From NCBI RefSeq assembly GCF_042477335.2, contig NC_091263.1, positions 68,194,501-68,258,500 on the forward strand: 64,000 nt of DNA, written 5' to 3'. The notes beneath the pieces are model-generated. The model did no database searches. It was not told the origin of the DNA and saw nothing but the letters and a program-made list of their open reading frames with translations. Every line of letters starts with the position of its first letter. Position 1 is the stretch's first letter. Positions 21,550 through 32,944 of this stretch are shown piece by piece. The position numbers were made by a program, and so were the translations under genes. This stretch comes from Ovis canadensis. Taxonomy: Eukaryota > Chordata > Mammalia > Artiodactyla > Bovidae.

Positions 21550-23734
21550 TGTTCTTTCTACACACCTCTAAATAACCACCCGTTACCGCTTGATTTGGTT
21601 AGTAATTTATAGAAAGTTTAAAATGCCTGGTAAGTGTGCATCTATTCATGGCTTTTGTGCAAGGGCCTGAGGAGGAGACAGCACTGGCGCAAGATTCCTA
21701 CCCAGTACCCTCTCTAGGAGAACCTGATAATGAGAGAAGCTGCTGCTCAGATTTCTAGAATGTCTAGAAATTCTGTCATTGTTCTTCAATTTGTATGAAA
21801 TATTTGCTGAGATACTGAAATTGCCTCAATCAAGGCCACTTTAAAAATTTCATTTAAAAAATCAATCACCGGTTTTTAAACCATAGTTGATCTTCGAGAA
21901 GCCCTAGGGTTAATCCTCATATAAGTTACAGTCAGCCATCTGTAACCATGGTCCCTCTGCACTGTGGATTCAACCAACCGCAGATTGAGGAGTACCAACT
22001 GCAGTATTTAACTACTGGAAAATAGCCACCTATCAGTGGACACAGGCAGTTCAAACCTGTGTTGTTCAAAGGTCAACTGTTACCCAATTTGCAAACCAAT
22101 CCTCTGCTTCTGACGTGGCTCCAAGGCAGTTTTCTTGCCTCTGCTTGACTTGAAAGTGGAAAGGCGTGTCACCAAGGCCAGAAGTCAGCCTAGGTCGCCG
22201 AGAACGGTTAAGACACATTGACTGGCTCCATCTGCCCACCAGCCTCACCGAGGCTGAGCTGGATGATACACTGGGAAGGGAGGGGACCCAGGGCTCACTT
22301 CCCCAGCCCCTCTATACTCACAGGATTTTAAGAGGCTCGGCCTGTGAAAAGGAACCAGTGGAAGCAAACATCACAGCCTGGACTGAAGTGACATCTGGCC
22401 AAAGTATCCACCAGAAATGGAAAACACAAGCCACAGTGCCAATTCTGTGCTGCTTACAGGCAACTGCCACCAAATGAGCCAAAACATGGCTTAGAAGTAG
22501 AGCAGGGCCAGTGAATAGCCTGTGAGTCCCTTGTGCCTTTGGGGTCCATGGACACCCTCCGAGGTCCCAGCCACCAAGTCCCTGACTCTGGGTGTGAGGA
22601 GGCAGAGAGCAGACGGCGGCCGCTGTGTTCCCGGCCGGGCTGGCAGCGGTGAGATGGCCCCCGCCTTCCTGCAGCAAGGCCCAGGGCTCCTCCCCGTGGG
22701 CTGAGAGGGTGAGTGCCAGCCAACCTTTTACTTCCTCTTTTTTCTCATTGAAATACCAGAGGGTACTGACCTCTGGCCTTGGGCGTGTGACACACAGGGC
22801 AGACTTTGGCCTTGAGATCCTGCCACCTTGGGGGAACCAGGAGGATGAAATGAACACAGCAATCGCACCCAGTATCCATCAGATCTATTCCCAGCCGACC
22901 TTTAGTTACGATTTCAGTGTACTGACCCACTGGGCTGACCTGGGCAAAGCCAGAGATTCCTAACATGCACCAGCTAAGCCAGTGTGATGGGCAAGTCCTT
23001 CCTTAACCTGAAGCTCTCTTCTGTGAGGTATTTTTGTGTGTGTGTGGGAGACTGGAAGTAGAGGGAAACAACTTTTAAACAAGAAGAAAAAAAAAAAAAC
23101 AGACAAAAGCAGTGTACCTTATACTGGTTTCTTCAGATGTAATGCCTGGGCCAAGAACTAGGCAAGAGAGGAACCTGTGAACTGAATATAACTTATGCTG
23201 ATTCTCTCTCCCAGGCTGGCTTTGAGATCTCACACACACAAAGTCTCCTCGTTTATAAGGGGCTAGGTCTCAGTACACGTGGACACCCTCTCCCAAAGCC
23301 CATGGTAAATAAGCAAAACACAAGAGGATCCCCACAGAAGATCCTGAGACCTGCCTTTGCAAGAGCAACTCTGAAGTTCCAGACTCTCGAGAGCTCCAGA
23401 GGGAAAAAGGGCAAACAGGCGGGCAAAAGAGGCCTGGCGCCCGCACTGAGTTCTCACCCCAAAGCCCACTTCTTCGACAGAACAGGGTCGACCTCCGCCA
23501 GGGCCCCGGGCTGCCTTTAAAGGCATGAGGATCTACGGGGCACCAGAATGCTATCCGGGTACGAGGAGGAAATCCCGTCTCATTTCAAATCTTGGTTCTG
23601 TTTTAACCAAGTGAATGCCTCCTGAGGTGCAGAGCGCATGTTAGAACTTCCCTTTTGCAAGGATGCAATGAAGATTTGCAGCCATTCTACAGAAGTGAAG
23701 CTCTGGGGTGGAGGGAAGTCTTAAATTACAGGGG

Positions 23735-24140
23735 TGTCTGTGTGTGTGTGTGTGTGGTTGGGAGGGGGTGTTTGTTGGGGGAGGGGGTGTTTGTGGGGAG
23801 GAGGGTTGCGTATGTGTGTTTGGGTGTGTGTGTGTGTTTGGGGGGTGTGTTTGTATTTGGGCGGGGGTGTGTGTGTTTGGGAGGGGGTGTGTGTCTGTGT
23901 GTTTGGGAGGTGTTGTGTGTGTTTGGGGGTGTGTGTGTGTTTGGGGGGTGTGTTTGTGTTTGGGAGGGGGTGTGTGTCTATGTGTGTTTGGGAGGCAGGG
24001 TATGTCTGTGTGTTTGGGAGGTGTTGTGTGTGTTTGGGAGGGGGGTTGTGTGTCTCTGTGTGTTGGAGGGTGTGTGTCTGTGTGTTTGGGAGGGGGTGTG
24101 TGTCTGTGTGTGTGTGTGTGTTTGGGAGGGGGTGTTTGGG
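23735..24140. repeat. GT/G-rich minisatellite in LIMD1 3' UTR
   Basis: About 400 bp of alternating (GT)n and GGGAGGGGG blocks in variable units such as TGTGTTTGGGAGG. Several G tracts could form G-quadruplexes on the plus strand; in the LIMD1 transcript the tract reads as CA and C-rich. The composition removes stop codons, so several long overlapping frames here are artefacts. Confidence 0.95.
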
Positions 24141-24559
24141 TGCAGGTATTTCCCAAAGTGGAGGGAAAGGGCTGAACACACTGGCAGCTGAACTCTCTTC
24201 AGAGCATACGCTGAGTACAAGTCTTTCCCTCTGAAGCATGAGCTCCTCCCAGAAGGACAGGAGGGTTCATTCAGTCGCCTTAATGAGATCTGTCACATGC
24301 CACGCGCTTGCTGGGGCGTCTTCCTGAGTTGGCTGATGAGGGTGTGGCAGCAGAGAAAGGCACTTGGAAAATACACAGCCCCAGCCCGGCAGGGATCCCC
24401 TCCCTGGTTAAAGGAAAGGCGCCCCCTGCACACACTCAAGAAATCCCCTGCCTCCCCCAGCCCCAATCCCACCCCGGGTGTGACTGGAATGAACTGGCGG
24501 ACTTCTCAGGATGCAGCCCCGGCTCCTCGTCTGGCCGTGAGGTCTGCAGGAGGCTCTGG

Positions 24560-24697
24560 CTAGAAGTGGTGCTGGCGAAGGGCTGTGGGCGAGGGGCCCT
24601 TCTCCAGCCTCTTGACGTGGCAGGAGTGGCAGAACAGGTGGTCCTCCAGGGGGTAGCATCGGTGACCGTCTTCATCATTGAGCTCCAGGCCGCAGTC
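24560..24697 (-). CDS. LIMD1: LIMD1 last coding exon (end of LIM3, C-terminus, stop)
   Basis: This terminal exon encodes 45 residues and the TAG stop at 24562-24560. It opens with DC, the last Cys of the LIM3 H-x2-C-x2-C-x2-C cluster, and includes the final C-x2-C zinc ligands in HLFCHSCH. The tail ends in ALRQHHF. The acceptor is CTCCAG at 24703-24698. LIMD1 is an Ajuba/Zyxin-family scaffold that shuttles between adhesion sites, P-bodies and nucleus, and takes part in microRNA silencing, Hippo signalling and VHL-PHD2 hypoxia control. The zinc residues are seen here; the roles are known for the family. Confidence 0.97.
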   Translation of the reverse strand, partial: DCGLELNDEDGHRCYPLEDHLFCHSCHVKRLEKGPSPTALRQHHF

Positions 24698-24849
24698 CTG
24701 GAGTGAGGCAAAAACACGCAGTGGTGGAAAAACAAAAAGCAGACTGTAAGAGGTCCTGTATGGCTTCTGATTTCAGTACCTTTAGGCCGTGAAAGTCTGG
24801 CACCTTATCTTACGACCCTGGATGTGTTCCAGTGTCTCCTGGTTTATAG

Positions 24850-25110
24850 TCTGTGGGAACTTGAATTTGAATCCTGCTGTTGCGTGAAAATTGTATAAAC
24901 CTTATGTTGAATTGGTTCATAGTGCTTTTCAGATCTACTCTATTTTTCTACTTTTCTGTCTATTCATTCTGTTAATTTTTGAGCGTTTGATACTGAAATT
25001 CCAACTAAAAATTCTTGATTTATCTACTTAAAAGTTGTAATATATAGTGGAACTATATGTAACTTTGATGTATATTTTCCACGTCTCCTGCAAATGTCTT
25101 ATCATACTTT
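24850..25110 (-). mobile_element. Possible old L1 remnant
   Basis: Wording similar to reversed old L1 ORF2 (GATACTGAAATTCCAACTA, TCTTGATTTATCTAC). Diverged. Confidence 0.45.
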
Positions 25111-25130
25111 CATAATTAAAATAAATAAAC

Positions 25131-25336
25131 GGGACTTCCCTGGTGGCTCAGATGGTAAAGTGTCTGTCTACAGTGTGAGAGGTTCAATCCCTGGGTTGGG
25201 AAGATCCCCTGGAGAAGGAAATGGCAATCCACTCCAGTATACTGCCTGGAAAATCCCATGGACAGAGGAGCCTGGAAGGCTACAGTCCATGGGGTCACAA
25301 AGAGTCGGACACGACTGAGCGACTTCACTTCACAGA
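25131..25336 (+). mobile_element. Bov-tA SINE
   Basis: Plus-strand Bov-tA from GGGACTTCCCTGGTGGCTCAG to GACTGAGCGACTTCAC, in LIMD1 intron 7. Confidence 0.94.
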
Positions 25337-25649
25337 TTGCAGGAGTGACAGAAAGGCGACACACAGACCCAGACACCAGCAGAGGGCGCTGCCTCACTCT
25401 GGGCAGAAAACGCCAGCGCCGAGACGCAGCTCCAGCCTGCCCAGGGAGGGCCTGCAGTGTGCTGCTCAACACCTGAACCACTGGCCGCAGGAAGCTCCCC
25501 AGCAGTTGCAACGGTGCTGCTCGGAAATGAGATGTCATGGTAGTGCCAACACGCACCAGATTTCCAAAACTTAGGATGGGAAAAGGATACAGAATAGCTC
25601 AGGAAGAATCCTTTATCTAGACTGCGCTTCCATCAGTCACATGTTGGAT

Positions 25650-25692
25650 GTATCAGTTCAGTTCAGTCGCTCAGTTGTGTCCGACTCTTTGA
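25650..25692 (-). mobile_element. BovB/Bov-A 3' tip
   Basis: Only the TTCAG repeats and the GTGTCCGACTCTTTGAGAC segment are present, in LIMD1 intron 7. Confidence 0.7.
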
Positions 25693-26497
25693 GACTTGAA
25701 TAAAAGCACAGGCCAGCCAGTGCCTCAACGTTTTTCTCCAGCACCTGGGGTACCACTGACAGTGACTCCCACCTATTTCTTCAGTGCTGGCAGCGGAGTC
25801 AAGCTGTATGACCCCCACACTTGCTGTTCTCCCTACCCACAGCATCACAAAATAAATCACTCCTTCTGTGGGTGAGTCCACTTAATTCTGGCTGAAACTC
25901 CACGGGCACTTTCATCATTTGAGTCCTTCACAAACCCCGGCTCCCCTGACAGTGACGGGGCACCGGTGACTCCTTCAGCCTGGGGAGTGGCAGCAGAGAA
26001 GGGACCGACTGGGTCCGCCTGGCCTCACACCAACCAGGGACATGCCTGTTTCCACGTGTGGGATGGCAGCAGGGTGGGGAGGGCTTCTTCATGGTTTTCA
26101 GGGCTCAGTTGAAGAAAGGGGCTCCTGGCAGACAGAACAGCCCACAAGCTGAAGGAAGGGAGTCTTCCCCCAAATGACACACCTGCCTGACAATCTGGCC
26201 CCCCAAAAGGATCTGAAACCCACACTTCCCGCCACCCCCTCCCTCAACTCTGCAGCTTCAGGACTCAGTGGTTACAAAGGTGGAAAAAATAGTAAAAAGA
26301 CTGTTATACCCAAACATCTGCATCTTTTGCAACCTCCGCCCCCCACTACCACCAAATCAGGCTTTACCCCGTTTCTTCCATCAGCTCTGGGACACAGCTC
26401 CTGGCCCGCATCTTGCCCCCGTCAACCCACGATGCTTCCTTCTCAGACTTCTACGACGCGTTCTGAGGGCCTTCTAGGGCAGGAAGGGGCTGCCTAC

Positions 26498-26566
26498 CTC
26501 ACAGTGGTAACACTCCACGTGGTAGTCTCTGTCCATGGACACGACACGGATGGTCTCATCTGAACC
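26498..26566 (-). CDS. LIMD1: LIMD1 coding exon 7 (LIM3 core)
   Basis: This exon has 23 codons in phase 0, starting [14 protein letters not shown] and ending HVECYHCE, which carries the H-x2-C-x2-C ligands of LIM3. The fourth Cys of that cluster is the second residue of the next exon, so the zinc cluster is split by an intron. The acceptor is TCTAG and the donor GTAGGC. Sequence and phase fit both neighbours exactly. Confidence 0.97.
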
Positions 26567-26861
26567 CTAGACCGAAAGAGAGCAAGAGCCTGAGGCTAGC
26601 TGGGGCCATCGGGCTCTGCTGCCGGAGGCTGGGGGAGGGCCTGGGGCAGCAAGACAGGGGCCTTAAGAGAAGAGCAGGAATCAGCCGTGGATACTAATGG
26701 CGGCAGGAAAAAGGACACAATTAGGGGATGAGGGGAAGTGAGAGGGGTGTAGGTCTACCATCTGGAATGCTGGAGTCAGCAGTGAAAAGACCACCTCTGC
26801 GGTTTTGTTCATCTCTCACCGTCTAACCTGGGAGCTAGTATCGAGTCAAAGAATACTTTGC

Positions 26862-26961
26862 AGGGACTTCCCCACACGTCCACTGCAGGGGACATGGGTT
26901 TGATCCCTGGTTGGGGAACAAAGGTCTCACATGTTGTGTGGTACGGCAAAAAAAAAAAAGG
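26862..26961 (+). mobile_element. CHR-type SINE, short
   Basis: CHR head (GGGACTTCCCC), GGTTTGATCCCTGGTTGGGG, then an A12 tail, in LIMD1 intron 6. Confidence 0.8.
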
Positions 26962-27122
26962 ATAAAATTTTTTTTAAGCAATTGACCCAATTATAGGGAC
27001 AGGTAGGGTATAAGAAGGGCACCAGGCTCGGGAAGGCAGCTAATGAGAAAGAGGCTTCTCGGTGTGGACACCACTGTCTCAGAGCTGAGATTTTAGAAGA
27101 ATTTTTAAACAGGTATAAGAAC

Positions 27123-27463
27123 AGGGCTTCCCAGGTAGCTCAGCTGATAAAGAAACCACCTGCAATGCAGGAGACCCTGGCTCGATTCCTGGGTCAGGAA
27201 GTTCCTATGGAGAAGAGATAGGCTACCCGCTCCAGCATTCTTGGTGGACCCACACCAGCTTCCCTGGTGGCTCAAACGGTACAGAACCTGCCTGCAATGC
27301 CGGAGATCTGGGTTCGATCCCTGGGTTGGAAAGATCCCCTGGGGAAGGGCATGGCAACCCAATCCAGTATTCTGGCCTGGAGAATCCCCATGGGCAGAGG
27401 AGCCTGGAGGGAAACAGCCCACGGGGTTCCAAAGAGTTGGACACGACGAAGCACAGCATAGCG
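27123..27463 (+). mobile_element. Two Bov-tA SINEs in tandem
   Basis: A partial Bov-tA (27123-27250) is followed directly by a full one (27256-27463) in the same orientation, immediately downstream of LIMD1 exon 6. Confidence 0.9.
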
Positions 27464-27547
27464 TAAGAACGAGACGCAGATCTTGTAAATGACCCAGGGA
27501 GATATGCCTTGGAAAACGCCGGGAGCAGAGCTGAGAAAGCATCTTAC

Positions 27548-27599
27548 CTCAGGAGGAAGGATGGGAAGGCCGCAGGCTGCACACTTGGGGGCCAATACC
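27548..27599 (-). CDS. LIMD1: LIMD1 coding exon 6 (start of LIM3)
   Basis: A 52-bp exon. Its first base completes the Lys codon from exon 5, followed by 17 codons VLAPKCAACGLPILPPE. C-x2-C (CAAC) gives the first two zinc ligands of LIM3. The acceptor is CCACAG and the donor GTAAGA. It is only 570 bp from exon 5 and under 1 kb from exon 7, so these three exons form a compact cluster in an otherwise intron-rich gene. Confidence 0.96.
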
Positions 27600-28169
27600 C
27601 TGTGGGGAGAAGCAGAGGGCAGTTGGCTCTCCCCACCTCCCGCCTGTCACCTGTCACATGAACCCCTTTATGAAGACGGGCCTGGCACACTCTTGGGACT
27701 ATTGCTTTGGGCTTGTTCCCCAGTGGTAACAAGCGCACGTGGCCTCCTCACTCCACTGGGGGTGGAGACTGACCTGTCTGTTTAGCCCCCTCACGGTGCC
27801 TGGTGAAGCCTCAGGCAAACTGGGGCTGTGGAGGCCAGCCCTGAATCAGTGCCTATTGAAGTCTGGTAAGGCTGGTGCCACAGAGCTTGGCAGACTCCTC
27901 TAGCGGCCTAGCCAGGAATCCGAGTATAGGTTTTTTTGGTCCTGTTTTCCCTATAAACATAACTCTTTAACCAGTTCCTCTCCGCATCGGCATCCACTGA
28001 TCCAGAGACCCGGTCTGCACCCCTCCAAACCGCTGCACGTTGGCTGCACTGTGGACAGCGGTGCAAACAGCCTGCAGACACGCCTCCTCGGGTTCCCCAC
28101 CCTCCACTCTGCAGGGCTGCTGCCGGCGTGGCTGGCACGAGCGGCTCTTCCCACGCCGTCCCTCCTTAC

Positions 28170-28300
28170 TTGTGGTAATCCCGGACACAGTAGATCTTGT
28201 TCTCTGAGTCCACGGTGAAGGGCACCCCGTCCAAACACTCATTACAGATGACACAGCGGAAGCAGCCGGGGTGGTAGGACTTCCCCAGGGCCTGCAGGAT
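28170..28300 (-). CDS. LIMD1: LIMD1 coding exon 5 (most of LIM2)
   Basis: A 131-bp exon of 43 codons plus two bases, beginning [16 protein letters not shown] and ending in the CVRDYH segment. It supplies the H-x2-C-x2-C-x2-C cluster ([10 protein letters not shown]) and the final C-x2-D pair of LIM2. The acceptor CCCCCAG has a pyrimidine-rich tract, and the donor is GTAAGG. The phase joins to exon 6 through a split Lys codon. Confidence 0.97.
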
Positions 28301-28371
28301 CTGGGGGTGCAAAAGCAAGAGGCCAGGACTCAGCAGGGATTATAATAGGGAAGGAAGGGAGAGACACATCA

Positions 28372-28706
28372 GACCAAGGGACCATATGGGAAACTGTCAC
28401 CCTCAAACCAGTCCATCCTAAAGGAAATCAACCCTGAATACTCATTAGAAGGACTGATGCTGAAGCCGAAGCTCCAATACTGTGGCCACCTGATGGGAAG
28501 AACTGACTCACTGGAAAAGACCCTGATGCTGGGAAAGATTGAAGGCAAAAGGAGAAGGTGGTGGCAAAGGATGAGATGGTTAGATAGCATCCCCGATTCA
28601 ATGGACATAAATTTAAGCAAACACCAGGGGATAGAGGAGGTCAGAGGAGGCTGGTGTGCTGCAGTCCATGGGGTTGAAAAGAGTAGGATACGACTTAGCA
28701 GCTGAA
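28372..28706 (+). mobile_element. BovB LINE 3' fragment
   Basis: BovB 3' end on the plus strand, antisense to LIMD1, just upstream of exon 5. It contains the GACTGATGCTGAAGC and GGCAAAAGGAGAAGG segments. Confidence 0.9.
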
Positions 28707-28753
28707 CAACACTCTCATCCCAGTTTCACTTGGACCGAATCAAAAGATAATGA

Positions 28754-28965
28754 CAGACTTCCCTGGCAGTCCAGTGGTTAAGACTTCACTTTCCAATGCA
28801 AGGGGTGTGGGTTCAATCCCTGGCTGGGGAGCTAAGATCCCATATGCCTTCAGGCCAGAAAACCAAAACACAAAACATAAAATGGAAGACATATTGCAAC
28901 AAATTTCATAAAGACTTAAAAATGGTCCACATCAAAACAATTCTTAAAAAAAAAAAAAAAAAAAA
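28754..28965 (+). mobile_element. CHR-type SINE, partial
   Basis: CHR head ACTTCCCTGGCAGTCCAGTG and GATCCCATATGCC, then an A18 run ending near 28964. Confidence 0.75.
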
Positions 28966-29318
28966 GATGATGAGGCAGGAAAGGCTAACCGAGTTACAGG
29001 CATAAACAGGAAAAAACCAAACAGGATCCTTCTCCAGCACTTATAAATCTCCAGGAGGGAGGGTTCTCTATCAAAAATCATGATTCTCTGTACGAAATGA
29101 TGCAAAGCAAGGCCATGAAAAGACCCACCCCAGATTTGGAAAGCAGCAAATACACGGAAAATACACGGAAACTCGAAAGTTAACTCTATAAGGAAACAGC
29201 AGAGCTCAGGAAAAAACCTCTTAACTTCTCCTTCCCGGGTGCCCCTTCTAAGCAGCTTAGTCTCTGCAGCCGTTATAATCCAGAAGCCGTGACTCTTATC
29301 TCAAATCCAAGTGTAAGT

Positions 29319-29522
29319 AAAGTGAAAGTGAAGTCGTGTCCGACTCTTTGCGACCCCACGGACTGTAGCCTACTAGGCTCCTCTGTCCATGGGATTCTCC
29401 AGGCAAGAATACAGGAGTGGGTTGCCATTTCCTTCTCCAGGGGATCTTCCTGACCCAGGGATCGAACCCAGGTCTCCCGCATTGCAGGCAGATGCTTTAC
29501 CATCTGAACCACCAGAGAAGGC
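29319..29522 (-). mobile_element. Bov-tA SINE
   Basis: Reverse Bov-tA from GTCGTGTCCGACTCTTTGCG to ACCATCTGAACCACCAG. Confidence 0.94.
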
Positions 29523-29805
29523 TAAGTATAAGTAAAGCCTCTGTTACTGCTGCTTTTAAACACAGCCAGGAGAAAGCCCCAGGCACCTTCTTCCTCTAAG
29601 CATCATTTGATCTGGATGTGGTTGATACCTGGAACTGTTAGAGCCCATCCTGAAACCAGGACAGAGCCTAGACGTGGAAGGTGGGAGAGAAATGAACATC
29701 CTCAGTGATGGAGGTGAGTCACCAAATTAACTCTCCACCGAACTGCCTACCTACCCGCCCCCCCAGCCTCTTACGTGAGATAAAACATTTTTCCTATTAA
29801 GTTCA

Positions 29806-29952
29806 GTGGTTCTCAAAGTTTTGCCTCTGGACCTGCAACATCAGCATCTTTTGGGAACTTAATTAAAATGCACTTTCTTGGGCCCTGCCCCAGCAATGGG
29901 TGTTTTAATATAGTGGTTCTGACACAGGTGAAAGTTTGGTAACCACCAGCTT
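29806..29952 (+). mobile_element. MER5A-like DNA transposon relic
   Basis: AGTGGTTCTCAAAGTTTTGC at the left end, GGCCCTGCCCCAGCAATGG in the middle and AAGTTTGGTAACCACC at the right end fit a MER5-type element with short inverted ends. Confidence 0.7.
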
Positions 29953-30542
29953 CTCAAAGTTGAGCTGAGTTTCTGTGATTTGCAGCTCAAAGTACCTCCA
30001 ATAATTCAGCAGCAGATTCGTTTCTGGGATTACCTGCACCATGACACTCCAACACAACCATGGAATCAGCGCCAGCGAGCCGGAACCAAAATGCCCGCTG
30101 GCAAGGAACCTACAAAGTAGTCATGCGCACCCCCGGGGAGGACCACACAGAAAGCCTCCCACCAGACAGAAGAAGGGGACTTGGAACTAAACAGAACCTC
30201 GGCAGAGGGTCGTGAGTGGGAAAGTTGTGCTGTGTCCTGGCTCCTTCCAGCGCCCGACGCTGGCTGCAGAGGCCAGCGCCAGGCCTCACAGCTTGCAGTC
30301 CAGGGGGCAGCAGGAGGACACGGTGCTACTGCAGCTCTCCTCGAAAAGCTCAGCTTTCAAGCTTCCTCATTCCCTCTGGGATTTCATTAACCTCCCAGGC
30401 TCCTTCGACTGCCAAAGTAGGAAGAACAAGCGGCCAGGCTTCAAAGACTCCTTGGCAATCTGGACCTTGGAACGCATTTTGTCCCAGACTAACGCTGTTG
30501 TGGCAGAAACAGACCCTTAAATTAATTTAACCCACACTGTGC

Positions 30543-30820
30543 CAGAAGGCAATGGCACCCCACTCCGATACTCTTGCCTGGAAAATCCCATGGATGGAGA
30601 AGCCTGGTGGGCTGCAGTCCATGGGGTCCCTAAGAGTCGGACACGACTGAGCAACTTCCCTTTCACTTTTCACTTTCATGCATTGGAAAGGGAAATGGCA
30701 ACCCACTCCAGTGCTCTTGCCTGGAGAATCCCAGGGACGGGGGAGCCTGGTGGGCTGCCGTCTGTGGGGTCGCACAGAGTCGGACACGACTGAAGCGACT
30801 TAGCAGCAGCAGCAGCAGCA
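30543..30820 (+). mobile_element. Bov-A2 SINE
   Basis: Full dimeric Bov-A2 ending in six AGC units (about 30800-30818). Confidence 0.95.
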
Positions 30821-31275
30821 GTGCCAGAAGTACGGTAGGGTAATGATGCCACTCTGCTGCATTCTGACCAGCTATAATAATTTTTTTTTTCAGGTGGAAA
30901 ATGCCCATTTCCAACCTCCAAGCCCAGAGTATTTCCCTCAATGAACAAAGATAAAGCAGAGACAGACAATTTACATCACGAGCTGGACAACTGAAGTGTA
31001 ACTGAAGGAATCTTTCTCTATATTGTTGTGATTCTTAGTCGCAGTTATGAGTTCTGTTGTCAAAACTAAGTGTCACTATCAGACAGACATTGGCTGGAAG
31101 TTTTCAGGTCTGAGAGCAGACCTGTAAGAATCCAGGGGTGACTTGGCTTTATCCCACGAGGCAGAGAAGGTCTCCAAACTCAGTCCCTTCGCTTCCTGTA
31201 CGCACAGGCTGCTCCTTATGCCTTTCAGCCGGCAGTGGCTTTGTAACTTTCTTTGATCGACAGAATGAGGAAGGC

Positions 31276-31397
31276 GGACTTCCCTGGCAGTTCAGTGGTT
31301 AAGACTCCAAGCTATCAATTCCGGGGGCACGAGTTTGATCCCTGGTCAAGGAACTAAGATCCCATGTGTCCCTCAGCATAGCCAAAAAAAAAAAAAA
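31276..31397 (+). mobile_element. CHR-type SINE, short
   Basis: GGACTTCCCTGGCAGTTCAG head, GATCCCATGTGTCC, and an A16 tail. Confidence 0.85.
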
Positions 31398-31695
31398 AGA
31401 ATGAGAAAGAAATGATATTCTGAGATTTTTTTAAGTCAATGATGAAAGAAAACTGGTAGCTTCCACTTCCTCTCTCTTGTTGAAAGGAAGTCCAGGCTAG
31501 ACTATTGGGTAAGATTAGTGGCCACAGGGAGAGAAGCCTGGAGGGTGAGAGGTCACCTTGTGTACCAGCTGAACACAGCTGAGTGAGTGACCCCATTCAT
31601 TGCCACATGGAGCAGAAGAAGTGCCCTGCTGAGCTTTGCCCTAATTCCTCACCCATGGAATCATGATCAGTAACGATCACGTAGCAATAGCTAAG

Positions 31696-31890
31696 GGCTT
31701 CCCAGGTGGCTCGGTGGTAAAGAATCTACCTGCCAATGCAGGGGATGTGGGTTCGATCCCCTGGGTGGGAAGATCCCCTGCAGTCGGAAATGGCAACCCA
31801 CTCCAGCCTGGAAAATCCCATGGACAGAGGAACCCGGCAGCCTACAGCCCACGGGGTGGCAGAGAGTCAGACATAACTTAGCAACACAGT
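31696..31890 (+). mobile_element. Bov-tA SINE
   Basis: GGCTTCCCAGGTGGCTCGG head to AGAGAGTCAGACATAAC, followed by CACACACAG. Confidence 0.93.
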
Positions 31891-32274
31891 ACACACACAG
31901 CAATAGGTAAATGAAACACCCTGAGAGCCAGAGAACGCTTGGTGAATTGACAGATAAGAACAGGGCACAGGCACGTTCATAAGTTTGGACACCGTTGGCC
32001 TCATGTATGGTAGGTTTGTTGGAAGGGCTCTGAAGTCAAGGGCAAAATCTGCTAGAGAAAAGGAGCCCTGTGGAGTCGGGCAGGGACCTGGGGAAGGTGG
32101 GACTGGGGCAGGCTCCACCTGCCTCCTCCAGGGGGGTGGCTGGAGGGCCGGGTTCCCAGGGAGGCCTCAGCCGCTTACGAGGACACTGCTCACGGGGCCA
32201 CGCTGTGCTGTGCTGCGTCAGAGCCCAGAGTGCAGCGGGGTCTCCTCCGCTCTGGTTCTGTTTTCTACATGTCA

Positions 32275-32655
32275 GCATAAAACCAGCTTATGTCCATCAG
32301 AGACATGCCTACGAGTGTTCATGGCAGCTCAGGCATAAATGGCCCCGAACTGGAAACACCCACATCTCCATCTGCAGGAGAATAGATAAATAAACGGTGC
32401 TCTATCCACACAGTGAAATTCTACTTAGCGATGAGAAGAAATGAACTTACAACAGGCGAAACAACATGGATGAATCTCCAAAACATTTTCTAAGTGAGAA
32501 AAGGCAGATCAAAGGAGTCTGTACTGTAAGATGCCACAGTATGGAGTTCCAGGACCAGTGAAACGAGTCTGGGCCTGCAGGGGTCAGAACGGTGGGTGTC
32601 TTCATGGGAGAGGATCTTTCTGGATACGGGGAATGTTCTAGATCTTGATCTGTGT
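32275..32655 (+). mobile_element. L1 3'-end fragment (old)
   Basis: Wording typical of the L1 ORF2-3' UTR junction: GGAAACACCCACATCTCCATC, ACAACATGGATGAATCTCC, AGTGAGAAAAGGCAGATC. Confidence 0.6.
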
Positions 32656-32667
32656 GGTGTTGACACA

Positions 32668-32870
32668 TAGGAATAGTGGTAAAGAACCAGCCTGACAGTG
32701 CAGAAGATGCAGGAGATGGGGGTTATTAGATCCCTGGGTGGGGAAGATCCCCTGGAGAGAGAAACGGCGCCCGACTCCAGTATTCTTGCCTGGGAAAGCC
32801 CGTGGACAAAGGAGCCTGGTGGGCTACAGTCCATGGGGTTGCAAAGACACAAATGAGCGAGTAAGCACAC
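32668..32870 (+). mobile_element. Bov-tA SINE
   Basis: Bov-tA lacking the first bases of the head, with a small insertion (AGATGCAGGAGATGGGGG). It ends at a CACAC stretch. Close inverted partner of the BovB copy at 32945. Confidence 0.88.
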
Positions 32871-32944
32871 AGACACACACACACAGTCATTCAGCTGTGC
32901 ACATAAGACGTGTGCCCTCTGGGTTGTTTCTCAATAAAAACAAT

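Larger units (their letters stand above)
20165..24559 (-). other. LIMD1: LIMD1 3' UTR (predicted)
   Basis: This is non-coding sequence after the LIMD1 stop, predicted to run to a poly(A) site near 20165. It contains a 400-bp GT/G-rich tract, a Bov-tA copy in the same sense as the transcript, and an AT-rich tandem array near its end. The 3' end is inferred from a poly(A) signal and from the short LIMD1-SACM1L spacing I recall in human; no transcript data were available. The open frames in it have no family resemblance. Confidence 0.55.
24698..26497 (-). other. LIMD1: LIMD1 intron 7
   Basis: A 1.8-kb intron with an old L1-like piece, a Bov-tA and a BovB tip. 25700-26490 holds nothing recognisable. 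Confidence 0.95.

Noticed and set aside
22318-22857. 179-aa minus-strand frame in the LIMD1 3' UTR
   Set aside because: No recognisable domain and no supporting exon signals.
23641-24239. Several long overlapping open frames (150-178 aa) on both strands
   Set aside because: They fall in the GT/G-rich minisatellite, where base composition removes stop codons. The peptides are low-complexity and present in several frames.
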